Source: Nitrosomonas sp. HPC101
Lineage (GTDB): Bacteria > Pseudomonadota > Gammaproteobacteria > Burkholderiales > Nitrosomonadaceae
Assembly: GCF_009833125.1 (NCBI RefSeq)
Contig: NZ_QRCC01000008.1
Location: 1-64,000, forward strand
Reading direction: 5' to 3'
DNA: 64,000 bases
Each line of letters opens with the position of its first letter. The first letter of the stretch is position 1. The notes beneath the pieces are model-generated. The model worked only from the letters and a program-made list of their open reading frames with translations, did no database searches and was not told the origin of the DNA. Shown here one piece after another: positions 25,369 through 35,319 of this stretch. Position numbers and translations under genes: made by a program.

Positions 25369-28158
25369 CTACGTACCAAAAACATCTTCCCACAGTCGAA
25401 AGACCGCCTGCCTGGCATTACTTAAATAATTGTTTGTTACGCGAGCAAACTTCTGGGATGCATCTTTCAACAGGGTTGTGCCGGTGGCTTCAGGTATGCC
25501 GCTCAGTCGGAGTTGGTGCTGTGTGCGTCGGAGTTCACGATAGGCGACAAGGGCTGCGTTTGCTTTCCCGGCGGATGTCAGCCCAAGTTCTCCTGCAAGC
25601 TTGAGTAAGGCGATGTTACCGATATTTCCGGTCAATTGTGGATAGTGGTGTGCGTAACCCAGAACCAGATACTGCACGATAAACTCCACATCGATAATGC
25701 CACCATGATCATGCTTGATATCGAACAACGGCGTGGAATTCGGGTGCGCTTCCAGCATTCTGGTTCGCATCATCAGAATTTCACGTTTGAGGTTTACCAG
25801 GTCACGTGGCTGGCAAAGAATGTCTTTACGTATCTGCTCAAATTTCTTGCCTACATTACAATTACCAATGACAAAGCGTGCGCGTGTCAGTGCTTGGTGT
25901 TCCCACACCCATGCCTGTTCATGTTGGTACAGGGAGAAAGCCTCAATAGAATTAACCAGTAATCCGCTGGTGCCATTCGGACGTAATCTCAGATCCGTCT
26001 CGTAAAGTACGCCAGCGGAAGTATGACTGGTGAGCCATAGATTGATATTTTGGGCAAGCTTGGTATAAGTCTCCATGGCATCAGGATGATTGTCCTGATA
26101 AAGATAGACAATATCGAGATCGGATACGTAACCCAGTTCTTTTCCCCCAAGTTTTCCGTAGCCGATAATGGCAAAAACGGGTGATTTCCGGTGTTTCTTT
26201 TTTAATCCCTGCCAGGCGAGTTGCAAAACATTGTCGAGAATAATATCGGCCAGTGCAGTTAAATGATCGCTGAGTGTTTCCAGTAATAAATTTCCTTCGA
26301 GATCAACGGCGAGCAGACGAAATACCTGTGCATGCTGAAAATGTCGTAATACATCCATTTGCCATTCCATCATTTGTGCCTTGGGTATATTGGCATGATG
26401 CAGCTGATGGGTAAGCTCTGTTTTAAGCGTTGGCCAGTCTGGCAAAGTATGCAAGCCGGATGGGGCGAGCAGTTCGTCCAGCAGAATCGGGTGTTTGCCA
26501 AGATAATCGCTGGCCCACTGGCTGACGCTGACCAGCTTGGCTACTCGCAGCAGGGTTTGCGGATATTCCTGCAATAAAGCAAGATAGGCTGAATATTGTC
26601 CGATTTTTTCGAGTAATTGCAGCATGCGCTCCAGGGTGATTTCCACTGGGGGAACCCGGGCCGCCACTTCCATCAATGTTGGCATCAGTTCCAGGAGGCG
26701 TTCCTGGTTAGGATGGCTCAGTTGCCGGAAGATAGTGCTATCGTAAAATCTCTGAACGCGCGCAGTAACTTTGTCTGGATCGGTATATCCCAGTGTTTTC
26801 AGCTGGTTACTGAAAGCCTTGACTATCTCATTATCGTTGGTCTGCCCGGGTCTGATCCGGGCAAACGTGCCGGGTCTTACGGCTTTACGGCGTGCTGCAA
26901 AAATCTGTTCAAAATGGCGGGTAACATTCTGGCGGTGCAGATCGAGGTGCTTGAGAAAGCTGTTGTAATCGGCAAACCCCATGCTTTTTGCAATCAGTGC
27001 CTGATCATCCGGATTTTGTGGCAGGTTTTGAGTTTGCTGATCATCCAGATATTGCAGGCGGTGTTCGAGTTTGCGCAGAAAGCAGTAAGCTTCGACCAAC
27101 TCTTCAACCGTCTGTTCGGGAAGTGGCTGTTTCTGTTTTAATCGCTGCAGAACACCAAGCGTGGGACGGATACATAGATCGGCATCCCGTCCACCCCGGA
27201 TGAGCTGAAACACCTGCGTGATAAATTCAATCTCGCGGATTCCACCGGGGCCCAGCTTGATATTATCGTGTAGCTCGCGTCGATCTACTTCTTTTCGCAG
27301 TTGTATATGCAGGCTGCGCATTGCCTCATAGGCTTCAAAATCCAGATATTTGCGGAATACGAAAGGACGTACGATTAATTCCATCAAGGCTGCTTCAGCG
27401 ATGGATGAACCGGAGATTACACGACTCTTGATCCAGGCATGGCGTTCCCATTCGCGGCCCTGTGTGACAAAGTAATCTTCAAGCATAGTCAGACTGATGG
27501 CGAGTGGACTGTTTTCACCGTACGGACGCAATCGCATATCGACACGAAACACATAACCGTCCGCGGTATAATCATTCAGACTTGCAATCAGCTTTTGCCC
27601 GAGTCTGACAAAAAATTCATGATTGGTAATGGATTTTCTGCCATCCGTTTCGCCGTCTTCGGGATAAATAAAAATCAGATCCACATCAGAGGATACATTG
27701 AGTTCGCCCCCTCCCAGCTTTCCCATGGCTACAATCAGTAATTGTTGCTCTGCACCGGTTTTTTCTCCTGTTGGTTTGCCAAAGTGTCCTGGTTGCGTCA
27801 TTACCGCATGGAGAAATTCAAGTGAAAACTGGATCGTTACATCGGCCAGCGTAGTCATGGTTGACATGACTTCGTGCAAATCAGCCAGTCCGGCCAGATC
27901 GCGTGTCGCCAGCCGAAGCATGACACGTTTGCGCAGTTGACGCAGTAAACGGTGTAAATCCGACTCATCTGTCAGGCATGCTGAAGGATTTTGCAGAAAA
28001 TCAAGCATTTCTTCCCGCGTAAAGAGGTGATGTAATTGTTCCAGGAGTTCCTGCCAAAGTTTGGGCTCGCTTTCCAGCACTCGCTTTAAGTACTGGCTGT
28101 AAGGCAGGATGCTGTTCACAATAGAGGCTTCCTGGGATGTGCTGGTTGGCGTCGTCAT
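25369..28158 (-). CDS. glnE: GlnE, glutamine synthetase adenylyltransferase/adenylyl-removing enzyme
   Basis: Adenylylates and de-adenylylates GlnA in response to PII and glutamine. 929 residues (E. coli 946). Two nucleotidyltransferase domains are seen: one near residues 165-195 with LGGGELNVSSDVDLIF, and one near 660-690 with LGGKELGYVSDLDIVYLY, each keeping its metal-binding D-x-D; each is followed by a helical PII-uridylyl-transferase-like domain. Its target, glnA, is in this window at 60848-62254 and carries the adenylylation tyrosine. Confidence 0.97.
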   Translation of the reverse strand: MTTPTSTSQEASIVNSILPYSQYLKRVLESEPKLWQELLEQLHHLFTREEMLDFLQNPSACLTDESDLHRLLRQLRKRVMLRLATRDLAGLADLHEVMSTMTTLADVTIQFSLEFLHAVMTQPGHFGKPTGEKTGAEQQLLIVAMGKLGGGELNVSSDVDLIFIYPEDGETDGRKSITNHEFFVRLGQKLIASLNDYTADGYVFRVDMRLRPYGENSPLAISLTMLEDYFVTQGREWERHAWIKSRVISGSSIAEAALMELIVRPFVFRKYLDFEAYEAMRSLHIQLRKEVDRRELHDNIKLGPGGIREIEFITQVFQLIRGGRDADLCIRPTLGVLQRLKQKQPLPEQTVEELVEAYCFLRKLEHRLQYLDDQQTQNLPQNPDDQALIAKSMGFADYNSFLKHLDLHRQNVTRHFEQIFAARRKAVRPGTFARIRPGQTNDNEIVKAFSNQLKTLGYTDPDKVTARVQRFYDSTIFRQLSHPNQERLLELMPTLMEVAARVPPVEITLERMLQLLEKIGQYSAYLALLQEYPQTLLRVAKLVSVSQWASDYLGKHPILLDELLAPSGLHTLPDWPTLKTELTHQLHHANIPKAQMMEWQMDVLRHFQHAQVFRLLAVDLEGNLLLETLSDHLTALADIILDNVLQLAWQGLKKKHRKSPVFAIIGYGKLGGKELGYVSDLDIVYLYQDNHPDAMETYTKLAQNINLWLTSHTSAGVLYETDLRLRPNGTSGLLVNSIEAFSLYQHEQAWVWEHQALTRARFVIGNCNVGKKFEQIRKDILCQPRDLVNLKREILMMRTRMLEAHPNSTPLFDIKHDHGGIIDVEFIVQYLVLGYAHHYPQLTGNIGNIALLKLAGELGLTSAGKANAALVAYRELRRTQHQLRLSGIPEATGTTLLKDASQKFARVTNNYLSNARQAVFRLWEDVFGT

Positions 28159-28467
28159 AGAAGAAAGATGAGCAGTTACGGGACAAGTCGTATGAAGTTG
28201 ATGTGGCTGGTTTTATAGTTCTGATGTATCACAAGGTGCATCCAGAAATCGGCTGTTGTGTGAGCAGTGGTGGCGCACCCTGCATGTTACTTTGCACAGC
28301 TTATTTTTAGAGATACGTTGACCGCTTCGCATAAAATGTCTTGTTTTTACTGTAGCGCATGATTTTGCGGAAATGATATCCCGTTGAAGGGTGTAAAGAC
28401 TGTTATTTCTCATAATGGACAATAAATTTCAGGTAACGGATGAGATATTCCGGGAGCCGGTTTCGTA
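28159..28467. other. Divergent intergenic region between glnE and yhdP
   Basis: About 309 bases holding the promoters of two divergent genes. No unambiguous -35/-10 pair or operator could be assigned by eye; no coding frame recognised. Confidence 0.5.
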
Positions 28468-31400
28468 TTGAGTCGGTTTATGCCACGTTACTTTCTGCGT
28501 TATTGTGTGATTTGCCTGGGTTGGGCAGGCAGATTTCTTTTGGTTGGCGTAATATTTTTCTGTCTGGTGCTGCTTGCATTGCGTTACTGGATTTTGCCGG
28601 ATATCGGGCAGTATCGTTCTGATATCGTTGCAGCGCTTACCTATGTTGCCGGGCAGCCAGTGCAGGTTGATACCATCCAGGCGAGCTGGGATGGGTTGCG
28701 TCCACATTTGTTGATGCAAGGTGTCAGTGTGCATGATCAACAAGACCAGCCGGTATTGGTTTTTCCGGGGATAGAAGGCACCGTTTCGTGGCGATCAATG
28801 TTGCGTGGTGAACTGAATTTTCACGAGATTGTGATTGACCGCCCAGCCCTGATAACGCGTCGGGATGCGGAGGGTTTGCTGCATATTGCGGGTATCACTC
28901 TGAGCGGGGGCCGGCAGGAAAGTGGATTTCTTGACTGGCTGCTGCGTCAGCGCCGCTTGATTGTGAAACAGGCAAGCATCTACTGGCAGGATGAATTACA
29001 TCGTGATTCGGTACATTATTTTGAATCGGTTGATTTGCATCTGCAGAACAAACGGGGAGGCAAGCATCATCAATTCGGGTTGCGGGCCCAATCATCCAAT
29101 TCCCTGTTTTCTGAGGTGGATATGCGTGGAGATTTGACTGGTGATTCGGTGCAGACATTGTCAGCATGGCAAGGGCGCTTGTTTGTTCAATTGAAGGATT
29201 TCAATCTGGAACGCTGGCAGAAGAGGGTAACGCTGCCGGATGATCTGCTGCTTGAGCATGGGACAGGCAGCATGCGTGCCTGGGCGGATATTGGTGCCGG
29301 TAAATTCTCGCGCTGGGTGGCAGATATCAATTTGCAGGAAGTAGCAGTTCGTTTTGCGCCGCATTTACCTCTGCTGGAAGTGGATCATTTGTATGGTCGT
29401 GCTGGATGGAGCAAAACAGAAGATATACAGGGCACAAATGAGCAGTGGTTTGTTCGTGATTTAGGTGTTGAATTGAAAGATTTATCTTTGGTCGGGCCAG
29501 TTGCAGCATCGTGGCGTGTGCTGGATCGCAAGGACAGTAGTCCATCTGAATACAGGTTGCAGGCGGAAAGGCTCGACCTGAGTGTGCTGACCAGACTTGT
29601 CGCCGGTCTGCCACCGGACAATGTTATACATGAATTCCTGTCCGAATTATCACCGCGTGGCACTGTAAAACGTGCAAATCTCGAATGGCAGGGCAGTTGG
29701 TCTGAAAAACCACCTTTCAAAGTGAGTGCTGTCTTCAGTGATCTTGCCGTGCAGTCATTTGGCAAATATCCTGCATTTAGCGGCGCAAGCGGGATTATCC
29801 ATACTACAGAAACAAGTGGCTCCCTGTTTCTGTCTTCGAAAAATATGGAAATCAGTAGGACGCAGCAACCGGAAGAAAAATTACGCCTGGATGCATTGAT
29901 CGGGCGTGTGGACTGGGAAATTGCACGCGATCATGAAACGCTGAAGTTCAATAACATTATTTTTGCGAATGATGCTGGAAATGGGGTGCTCCAGGGGAAC
30001 TACACTTTTAATGGCGATTTGCCTGGGCAGATTGATCTGACGGGGCGTTTATCACAGGCTGATATGTCTCTTCTTGGTCAATACATTGCCTGGTGGATTG
30101 AGGAAAGCACGATGAACGAGATTAGCAAAGCTGTCATCTCGGGGCAGTTGCATGATGCAAGGTTTCACATCAAGGGCGCATTGAATAATCAGTCAGCTGA
30201 CAAAAGAGAGGAAACAGGTCGATTATCCATCCGTGCGGAAACGGATATTAGCAATGTCGACGTCAAAATCCCGGATAGCTGGCCGGAAGTTTCCGGGATG
30301 ACAGGACATGTCTCGATACAGGATGGCGCTCTGGATATATCGCTTTCTTCTGCCAGTATTTCCGACATCAGGTTACAGAAATTTATGCTGCAATCCAGCG
30401 ATTTGTATGCAGAACAGCCGAAAATCAGGATAAAGGGAGTGGCGGAGGGAGAGACTGATGAGATAGTTGCTTTATTGCGCAAGACAGATGTAAACCAGCA
30501 TATCGATGAGTTATTGAACCGGGTTGAATTTTCTGGAAAGGGACGGTTACAGGCAGATGTTTCCTTGTCGCTTTCTCAAGAAAAATTTTCCGTTGCCGGA
30601 ATGCAGGGGCAGTATCAATTTATGAATAATCGGATCAATTTTGACCGATATGTTCCTGATTTCTATCAAGTCAATGGATTCTTGGTGTTTACTGAGAATG
30701 ATATGGCGCTGGAGGGTATTCGTGCCCAGGTACTGGGTGGTCCAGCTGAGATATCTTCTGTTACTACGCCGGAAGGGGATACGCATATTACTGCAAGCGG
30801 ACGGGTTGATTTTGATCGTTTTCAGGCGGATGGGGGTACAACCGAGCCAATAAATTTATCGCACCTCTGGACACAGTTCATGCAAGGAAGTGCCGACTGG
30901 CAGTGTGGAATAAATATCGGACACAATCAGGCCAGTATCGTGATTGAGTCTTCTCTGGAAGGAATGGCGCTTACATTACCAGCTCCTTTTTCCAAAACAG
31001 CAGCGGAAGTTATCCCATTACGTTTGGAAAAGTATTTTACCTGGCCGCATGACGATCGTACCCGTTTACGCTACGGGGATGTTGCTACCGTAGAGTTTCA
31101 GCGTATTCATGAAGAAGCGCATCGTTACCATCCGGTACGTGGCATCATCCATTTTGGCGGAAAAGGGGTGTTGCCACAGGATCAGATTACCCGGATTGAG
31201 GGTGCAGTTCCCAGGCTGGAATGGGATCAGTGGCGGGAATTGTTTCGGAGGCACGCTGAAGCGGATGTCTCAATTGATCGTACAGCGCGTGGATTGGATA
31301 ATATCCTGACCAGATCAGTACAGTTTGATTTGAGAATCGGGCAGTTTGAGTTTCTGTCCAGCTACTTCAACGATGTCCATCTTGCTATCGACAGGCAGGA

Positions 31401-32358
31401 TAATGCCTGGCAAACGCAGGTTTCCAGCCGTGAGGTTGCTGGCAAGATAGATTGGCATACAGTATCTCCACAGAAAGTGGTAGCGCGTCTGGACAGATTG
31501 ATTATGCCGGAGGCTGCGCCTGAATCTGTATTACTGCAGCACAATCTTGCTGGTCCTGGAGATTGGCCGGCTATGGACATTGAAGCCGATGAACTGATCA
31601 TGGATGGTGTGTTGCTGGGCCAGATGAAATTGAGTGCTGTGCAAAAACAGAATGGCTGGGAGGTGGAGAATCTGGATATCAGACATCCAGATAGCAGGTT
31701 GCAGGCCAGGGGATTGTGGGAAAATCATAATCCGCCTTATCGAGTGTTCAGTCATGTTTGGCTGCAATCGGATAACATCGGTAAATTTCTGAAGCGCTAT
31801 GGTTACCCAAGTCGTATCGCGCGTGGTAAGGGAACAGTAGCAGGTGATCTGGAATGGGTAGGTAGACCGTTTTCAATCAGCTTTCCCACTTTATCCGGTG
31901 ATCTGCAGTTTGATGCTCATGCTGGGCAGTTCATAGAACTGAAGCCTGGTATCGGCAGATTGTTGGGGATTTTCGATCTGAAATCCTTGCCTCGCAGATT
32001 GACATTGGACTTTTATGATGTATTTGGTAAAGGATTCAGTTTTGATGAACTGGGTGGGCATGTTGTTATCCGGAACGGCATGGCTTCGACTGATAGTTTA
32101 TATATTTCCGGAAGTTCGGCCGAACTTGTCCTAAGCGGAGAGTGGAATTTGGTAAATGAGACTCAGGCCTTGAATTTGAAAGTATTTCCCTCATTTGGAT
32201 TGGTAACACCCATTGCTGGCATTGCTGCCATGATTGCTTCGGGAACGCTGCAGGATCCTTTTGACCGGGTGCTGCTTAATGAATACGCTATAACCGGCAG
32301 CTGGAGTGATCCGATCGTAGTCAGGTTGAGTGAAGAGATACCGCTTGAACAGCCATGA
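28468..32358 (+). CDS. yhdP: YhdP-family AsmA-like envelope protein
   Basis: A very large inner-membrane-anchored periplasmic protein of the YhdP/AsmA-like group, which carries phospholipid toward the outer membrane in E. coli. 1296 residues (E. coli 1266): one N-terminal membrane helix (about residues 15-40), a long beta-rich bridge region (DUF3971), and a C-terminal AsmA-like end with the family block ELKPGIGRLLGIFDLKSLPR and FGLVTPIAGI. The start is TTG at 28468, or ATG four codons later; neither has a clear ribosome-binding site. Followed by the nitrilase-family and tldD genes on the same strand, an order common in beta- and gammaproteobacteria. Confidence 0.93.
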   Translation: MSRFMPRYFLRYCVICLGWAGRFLLVGVIFFCLVLLALRYWILPDIGQYRSDIVAALTYVAGQPVQVDTIQASWDGLRPHLLMQGVSVHDQQDQPVLVFPGIEGTVSWRSMLRGELNFHEIVIDRPALITRRDAEGLLHIAGITLSGGRQESGFLDWLLRQRRLIVKQASIYWQDELHRDSVHYFESVDLHLQNKRGGKHHQFGLRAQSSNSLFSEVDMRGDLTGDSVQTLSAWQGRLFVQLKDFNLERWQKRVTLPDDLLLEHGTGSMRAWADIGAGKFSRWVADINLQEVAVRFAPHLPLLEVDHLYGRAGWSKTEDIQGTNEQWFVRDLGVELKDLSLVGPVAASWRVLDRKDSSPSEYRLQAERLDLSVLTRLVAGLPPDNVIHEFLSELSPRGTVKRANLEWQGSWSEKPPFKVSAVFSDLAVQSFGKYPAFSGASGIIHTTETSGSLFLSSKNMEISRTQQPEEKLRLDALIGRVDWEIARDHETLKFNNIIFANDAGNGVLQGNYTFNGDLPGQIDLTGRLSQADMSLLGQYIAWWIEESTMNEISKAVISGQLHDARFHIKGALNNQSADKREETGRLSIRAETDISNVDVKIPDSWPEVSGMTGHVSIQDGALDISLSSASISDIRLQKFMLQSSDLYAEQPKIRIKGVAEGETDEIVALLRKTDVNQHIDELLNRVEFSGKGRLQADVSLSLSQEKFSVAGMQGQYQFMNNRINFDRYVPDFYQVNGFLVFTENDMALEGIRAQVLGGPAEISSVTTPEGDTHITASGRVDFDRFQADGGTTEPINLSHLWTQFMQGSADWQCGINIGHNQASIVIESSLEGMALTLPAPFSKTAAEVIPLRLEKYFTWPHDDRTRLRYGDVATVEFQRIHEEAHRYHPVRGIIHFGGKGVLPQDQITRIEGAVPRLEWDQWRELFRRHAEADVSIDRTARGLDNILTRSVQFDLRIGQFEFLSSYFNDVHLAIDRQDNAWQTQVSSREVAGKIDWHTVSPQKVVARLDRLIMPEAAPESVLLQHNLAGPGDWPAMDIEADELIMDGVLLGQMKLSAVQKQNGWEVENLDIRHPDSRLQARGLWENHNPPYRVFSHVWLQSDNIGKFLKRYGYPSRIARGKGTVAGDLEWVGRPFSISFPTLSGDLQFDAHAGQFIELKPGIGRLLGIFDLKSLPRRLTLDFYDVFGKGFSFDELGGHVVIRNGMASTDSLYISGSSAELVLSGEWNLVNETQALNLKVFPSFGLVTPIAGIAAMIASGTLQDPFDRVLLNEYAITGSWSDPIVVRLSEEIPLEQP

Positions 32359-32372
32359 GTCGCTATACAGCT

Positions 32373-32436
32373 CAGCCCGGAGCAAAATCAATAAAATTGT
32401 TTTAGATGGGCTGTCAAAATTGTGTCATCCGGGCTG
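32373..32436 (+). repeat. Nested inverted repeats after yhdP
   Basis: CAGCCCGGA at 32373-32381 pairs perfectly with TCCGGGCTG at 32428-32436, and its first six bases can instead pair with GGGCTG at 32408-32413. The two pairings are mutually exclusive. No T run follows. It lies in the gap before the nitrilase gene. Confidence 0.45.
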
Positions 32437-32575
32437 GATACAATAAAAATTGCAGAAAGATCTAACATTCACATGCTTGTTATTAAAATGAAAATCCGAG
32501 TTCGGAGCAGAGAAAAAGGAAAGCTGAACATGAACAGCTTGACAGTACTAATTAAATGCAGGAAGGGGGAGAATT

Positions 32576-33439
32576 ATGTTGACTGACACAAATGTTGAAT
32601 TGGCTACTTTTCCCAGCGCATGTGCTGATTCCAAGGTGCGGGTGGCAGCTGTACAGATGGCTTCCGGCCCCAGTGTAACAGCTAACCTTGAGGAGGCTTT
32701 TCGATTGATTGAAGAGGCTGCTGCAAAAGGAGCTCAACTGGTGGTATTGCCGGAATATTTCTGTATCATGGGAATGAAGGATACTGATAAGCTGGCAGTG
32801 CGTGAAAATCCCGGGGAAGGTGAAATTCAGAACTTCTTGAGCGAAACTGCCAAACGATTCGGTATCTGGCTGGCAGGGGGATCGGTACCTTTGGTTTCAC
32901 CGCTCTCGGATAAGGTGTACAACAGCTGCCTGGTGTACGATGAACACGGTCAACAGGTGGCACGATACGATAAAATCCACCTGTTCGGGTTATCATTGGG
33001 TAACGAGAATTTCGCTGAGAAAAGAACGATTGATGCTGGGAACCGGGTGGTCGCAATTGATTCACCTTTTGGTCGGATGGGGTTGTCCATCTGCTACGAT
33101 TTACGTTTTCCCGAGCTGTACCGCATGATGGGCAAGGTAGATATTATTCTTGCACCCGCTGCGTTTACCGCTATTACCGGCAAGGCTCACTGGGAGACAC
33201 TGATTCGTGCTCGTGCGATTGAGAACCAGGCTTATCTGATTGCGCCGGCGCAGGGAGGGTTTCATGTGAGCGGACGTGAGACTAATGGCGATAGTATGAT
33301 TGTTGACCCGTGGGGTGTAATTATTGATCGCCTTCCACGCGGAGCCGGGGTGGTACTTGCAGAAATCGATCGTGTATATCAGTCAAGCGTACGGGCAAGT
33401 CTGCCCGCATTGGAGCATCGGTGCTTGCTTGCCTGTTGA
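32576..33439 (+). CDS. Nitrilase-superfamily amidase, Nit1/YbeM-like
   Basis: C-N hydrolase of 287 residues. The Glu-Lys-Cys triad is complete: PEYF (about residue 59), YDKIHLFG (about 131) and ICYDLRFPELY (about 172). The close pattern to Nit1/YbeM suggests deaminated-glutathione amidase, a metabolite-repair role; omega-amidase is the main alternative. The start ATG at 32576 follows AGGAAGGGGGAGA. A conserved neighbour of yhdP and tldD in betaproteobacteria. Confidence 0.88.
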   Translation: MLTDTNVELATFPSACADSKVRVAAVQMASGPSVTANLEEAFRLIEEAAAKGAQLVVLPEYFCIMGMKDTDKLAVRENPGEGEIQNFLSETAKRFGIWLAGGSVPLVSPLSDKVYNSCLVYDEHGQQVARYDKIHLFGLSLGNENFAEKRTIDAGNRVVAIDSPFGRMGLSICYDLRFPELYRMMGKVDIILAPAAFTAITGKAHWETLIRARAIENQAYLIAPAQGGFHVSGRETNGDSMIVDPWGVIIDRLPRGAGVVLAEIDRVYQSSVRASLPALEHRCLLAC

Positions 33440-33542
33440 GAAGATATAATTATTAACCTTCATTTTCTGCAGGTTATTGCCTTGGCTACCATCTTGCGGC
33501 CGTGGTTTACTTGCCTGTTTAACTAATGAACTTATTTCTGAA

Positions 33543-34994
33543 ATGATGGATTCATTTGCAATAGCCGATCAGTACCTGCTGGCCCCGTATGAACTGAATA
33601 CAGACAGGCTTCAGGATGTATTTGGCCAAATTCTTACCCACCGCATTGATTATGCTGATATTTATTTTCAGTATAGTCGATCGGAAGGCTGGGTGCTGGA
33701 AGAGGGCATTGTCAAATCGGGCAGTTTTAGTATTAGTCAGGGAGTCGGGGTGCGAGCTGTCAGCGGAGAAAAAACTGCCTTTGCCTATTCGGATGATATC
33801 AGTAGCCAGGCTCTGATTTCTGCAGCTCGAGCAACGCGCGCAATTGCTGCTCAAGGTAGCGAAACGCAGGCACGTATAGCAGGCTTATCAGGAAATAATA
33901 TCCAGCAAGCGCTATATTACCCGTCTCTGGATCCTATCGTTCTTAGTCAGGATCTTGACAAGATCGGGTTACTTGAACGACTGGAAAGGTTTGTGCGCGC
34001 ACTGGATAAAAGAGTTATTCAGGTCATGGCATCGCTGGCCGGAGAGTATGAGGTGATCATGGTTGCACGCAGTGATGGTTTGCTCGCTGCTGACGTGCGA
34101 CCTCTGGTGCGAGTGTCTCTGCAGGTTATAGTCGAGGAAAATGGTCAGCGGGAGCAGGGTGTTGCTGGAGGTGGAGGACGTTTTGACTATGGCTATTTTA
34201 CCGATTTGGTACTACAGGATTATGCGCGTAAGGCTGTTCATCAGGCAGTAACAAATCTGGTATCAAAACCGGCTCCGGCAGGAAGCATGACGGTTGTGCT
34301 GGGTAATGGGTGGCCGGGTATTTTGCTGCATGAGGCAATTGGCCATGGCCTTGAGGCAGATTTTAACCGCAAGGGAAGTTCAGCTTTTTCCGGGCGTATC
34401 GGAGAGCGAGTGGCCGCACCAGGTGTGACGGTGGTCGATGATGGCACAATAGGTGATCGTCGCGGATCATTGAATATTGATGATGAAGGTAATCCAACGC
34501 AACGCACCGTATTGATTGAAGATGGTATTCTCAAAGGCTATCTTCAGGATAACTTGAATGCCCGACTGATGAATCAATCTGTTACCGGTAACGGCCGCCG
34601 TGAATCATTCGCACATATTCCCATGCCACGCATGACGAATACCTGCATGCTGAATGGTGACAAAGAACCGGAAGAAATCATTGCTTCTGTTAAACATGGC
34701 CTGTATGCCGCTAATTTTGGGGGAGGACAGGTTGATATTACCAGTGGTAAATTCGTATTTTCTGCTGCAGAAGCTTATATGATTGAAAATGGTAAAATTA
34801 CTTATCCAGTGAAAGGGGCAACACTGATTGGTAACGGTCCTGATGTGCTGACTCGCGTTTCCATGATTGGCAATGATCTGACACTGGATCCCGGAGTTGG
34901 TACGTGCGGTAAGGAAGGACAAAGTGTTCCGGTGGGTGTTGGACAACCAACTTTACGGATAGATGGATTAACGGTGGGAGGCACAAACGGGTAG
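33543..34994 (+). CDS. tldD: TldD metalloprotease subunit
   Basis: With TldE/PmbA forms a zinc protease that degrades unfolded peptides and trims microcin and CcdA-type substrates. 483 residues from ATG 33543 (E. coli 481). The HExxxH zinc motif is HEAIGH (about residue 262) followed by GLEAD; the glycine-rich C-terminus ends in the family's GTCGKEGQSVPVGVGQPTLR-type block. A longer in-frame start at 33477 was not used because it adds residues absent from the family. TldE is not in the window. Confidence 0.95.
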   Translation: MMDSFAIADQYLLAPYELNTDRLQDVFGQILTHRIDYADIYFQYSRSEGWVLEEGIVKSGSFSISQGVGVRAVSGEKTAFAYSDDISSQALISAARATRAIAAQGSETQARIAGLSGNNIQQALYYPSLDPIVLSQDLDKIGLLERLERFVRALDKRVIQVMASLAGEYEVIMVARSDGLLAADVRPLVRVSLQVIVEENGQREQGVAGGGGRFDYGYFTDLVLQDYARKAVHQAVTNLVSKPAPAGSMTVVLGNGWPGILLHEAIGHGLEADFNRKGSSAFSGRIGERVAAPGVTVVDDGTIGDRRGSLNIDDEGNPTQRTVLIEDGILKGYLQDNLNARLMNQSVTGNGRRESFAHIPMPRMTNTCMLNGDKEPEEIIASVKHGLYAANFGGGQVDITSGKFVFSAAEAYMIENGKITYPVKGATLIGNGPDVLTRVSMIGNDLTLDPGVGTCGKEGQSVPVGVGQPTLRIDGLTVGGTNG

Positions 34995-35037
34995 CTCTGC
35001 ATGCTGGCATTATCTGCGTGTTTTACTAGAGCGATTG

Positions 35038-35106
35038 ATGAGGAGTAAATATATAATTCAAGCAATATGGCTGAATATTGCTCATTTCGCATCCGTATAT
35101 TTGTAG
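35038..35106 (+). CDS. Possible branched-chain leader peptide before ilvB
   Basis: A 22-residue open frame starting ATG at 35038 with four Ile, two Leu and one Val, ending 46 bases before a small hairpin with a T run. The arrangement resembles amino-acid-biosynthesis attenuators. Against it, the enrichment is modest, no good ribosome-binding site precedes it and there is no solid run of Ile or Val codons. Listed as a candidate only. Confidence 0.22.
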   Translation: MRSKYIIQAIWLNIAHFASVYL

Positions 35107-35151
35107 CGAATGAAGAAAATATGGAAAGATCGCCACTTTTAATTTATCAAT

Positions 35152-35170
35152 AAAAGCAGTGGTGCTTTTT
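35152..35170 (+). terminator. Small hairpin with T run ahead of ilvB
   Basis: AAAAGCA-GTGG-TGCTTTTT: seven pairs, mostly A-T, running into a T tract. It could end the tldD transcript. An upstream CCACTTTT (35133-35140) can pair with the same AAAA and GTGG bases, so two exclusive structures are possible, as in attenuators. Confidence 0.4.
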
Positions 35171-35319
35171 CTGTATTGCAATTTTTATTTCGGATTTCGG
35201 ATGTTAAGGCATTCAATAGGCCTGATTACTTTATAATCTGCAAACGATATAACGTGGGTATTGCATTGATTTTAATTAAAAAATGAGAAAAATTATTTTA
35301 AATCTGGGAATTTCCTGGT

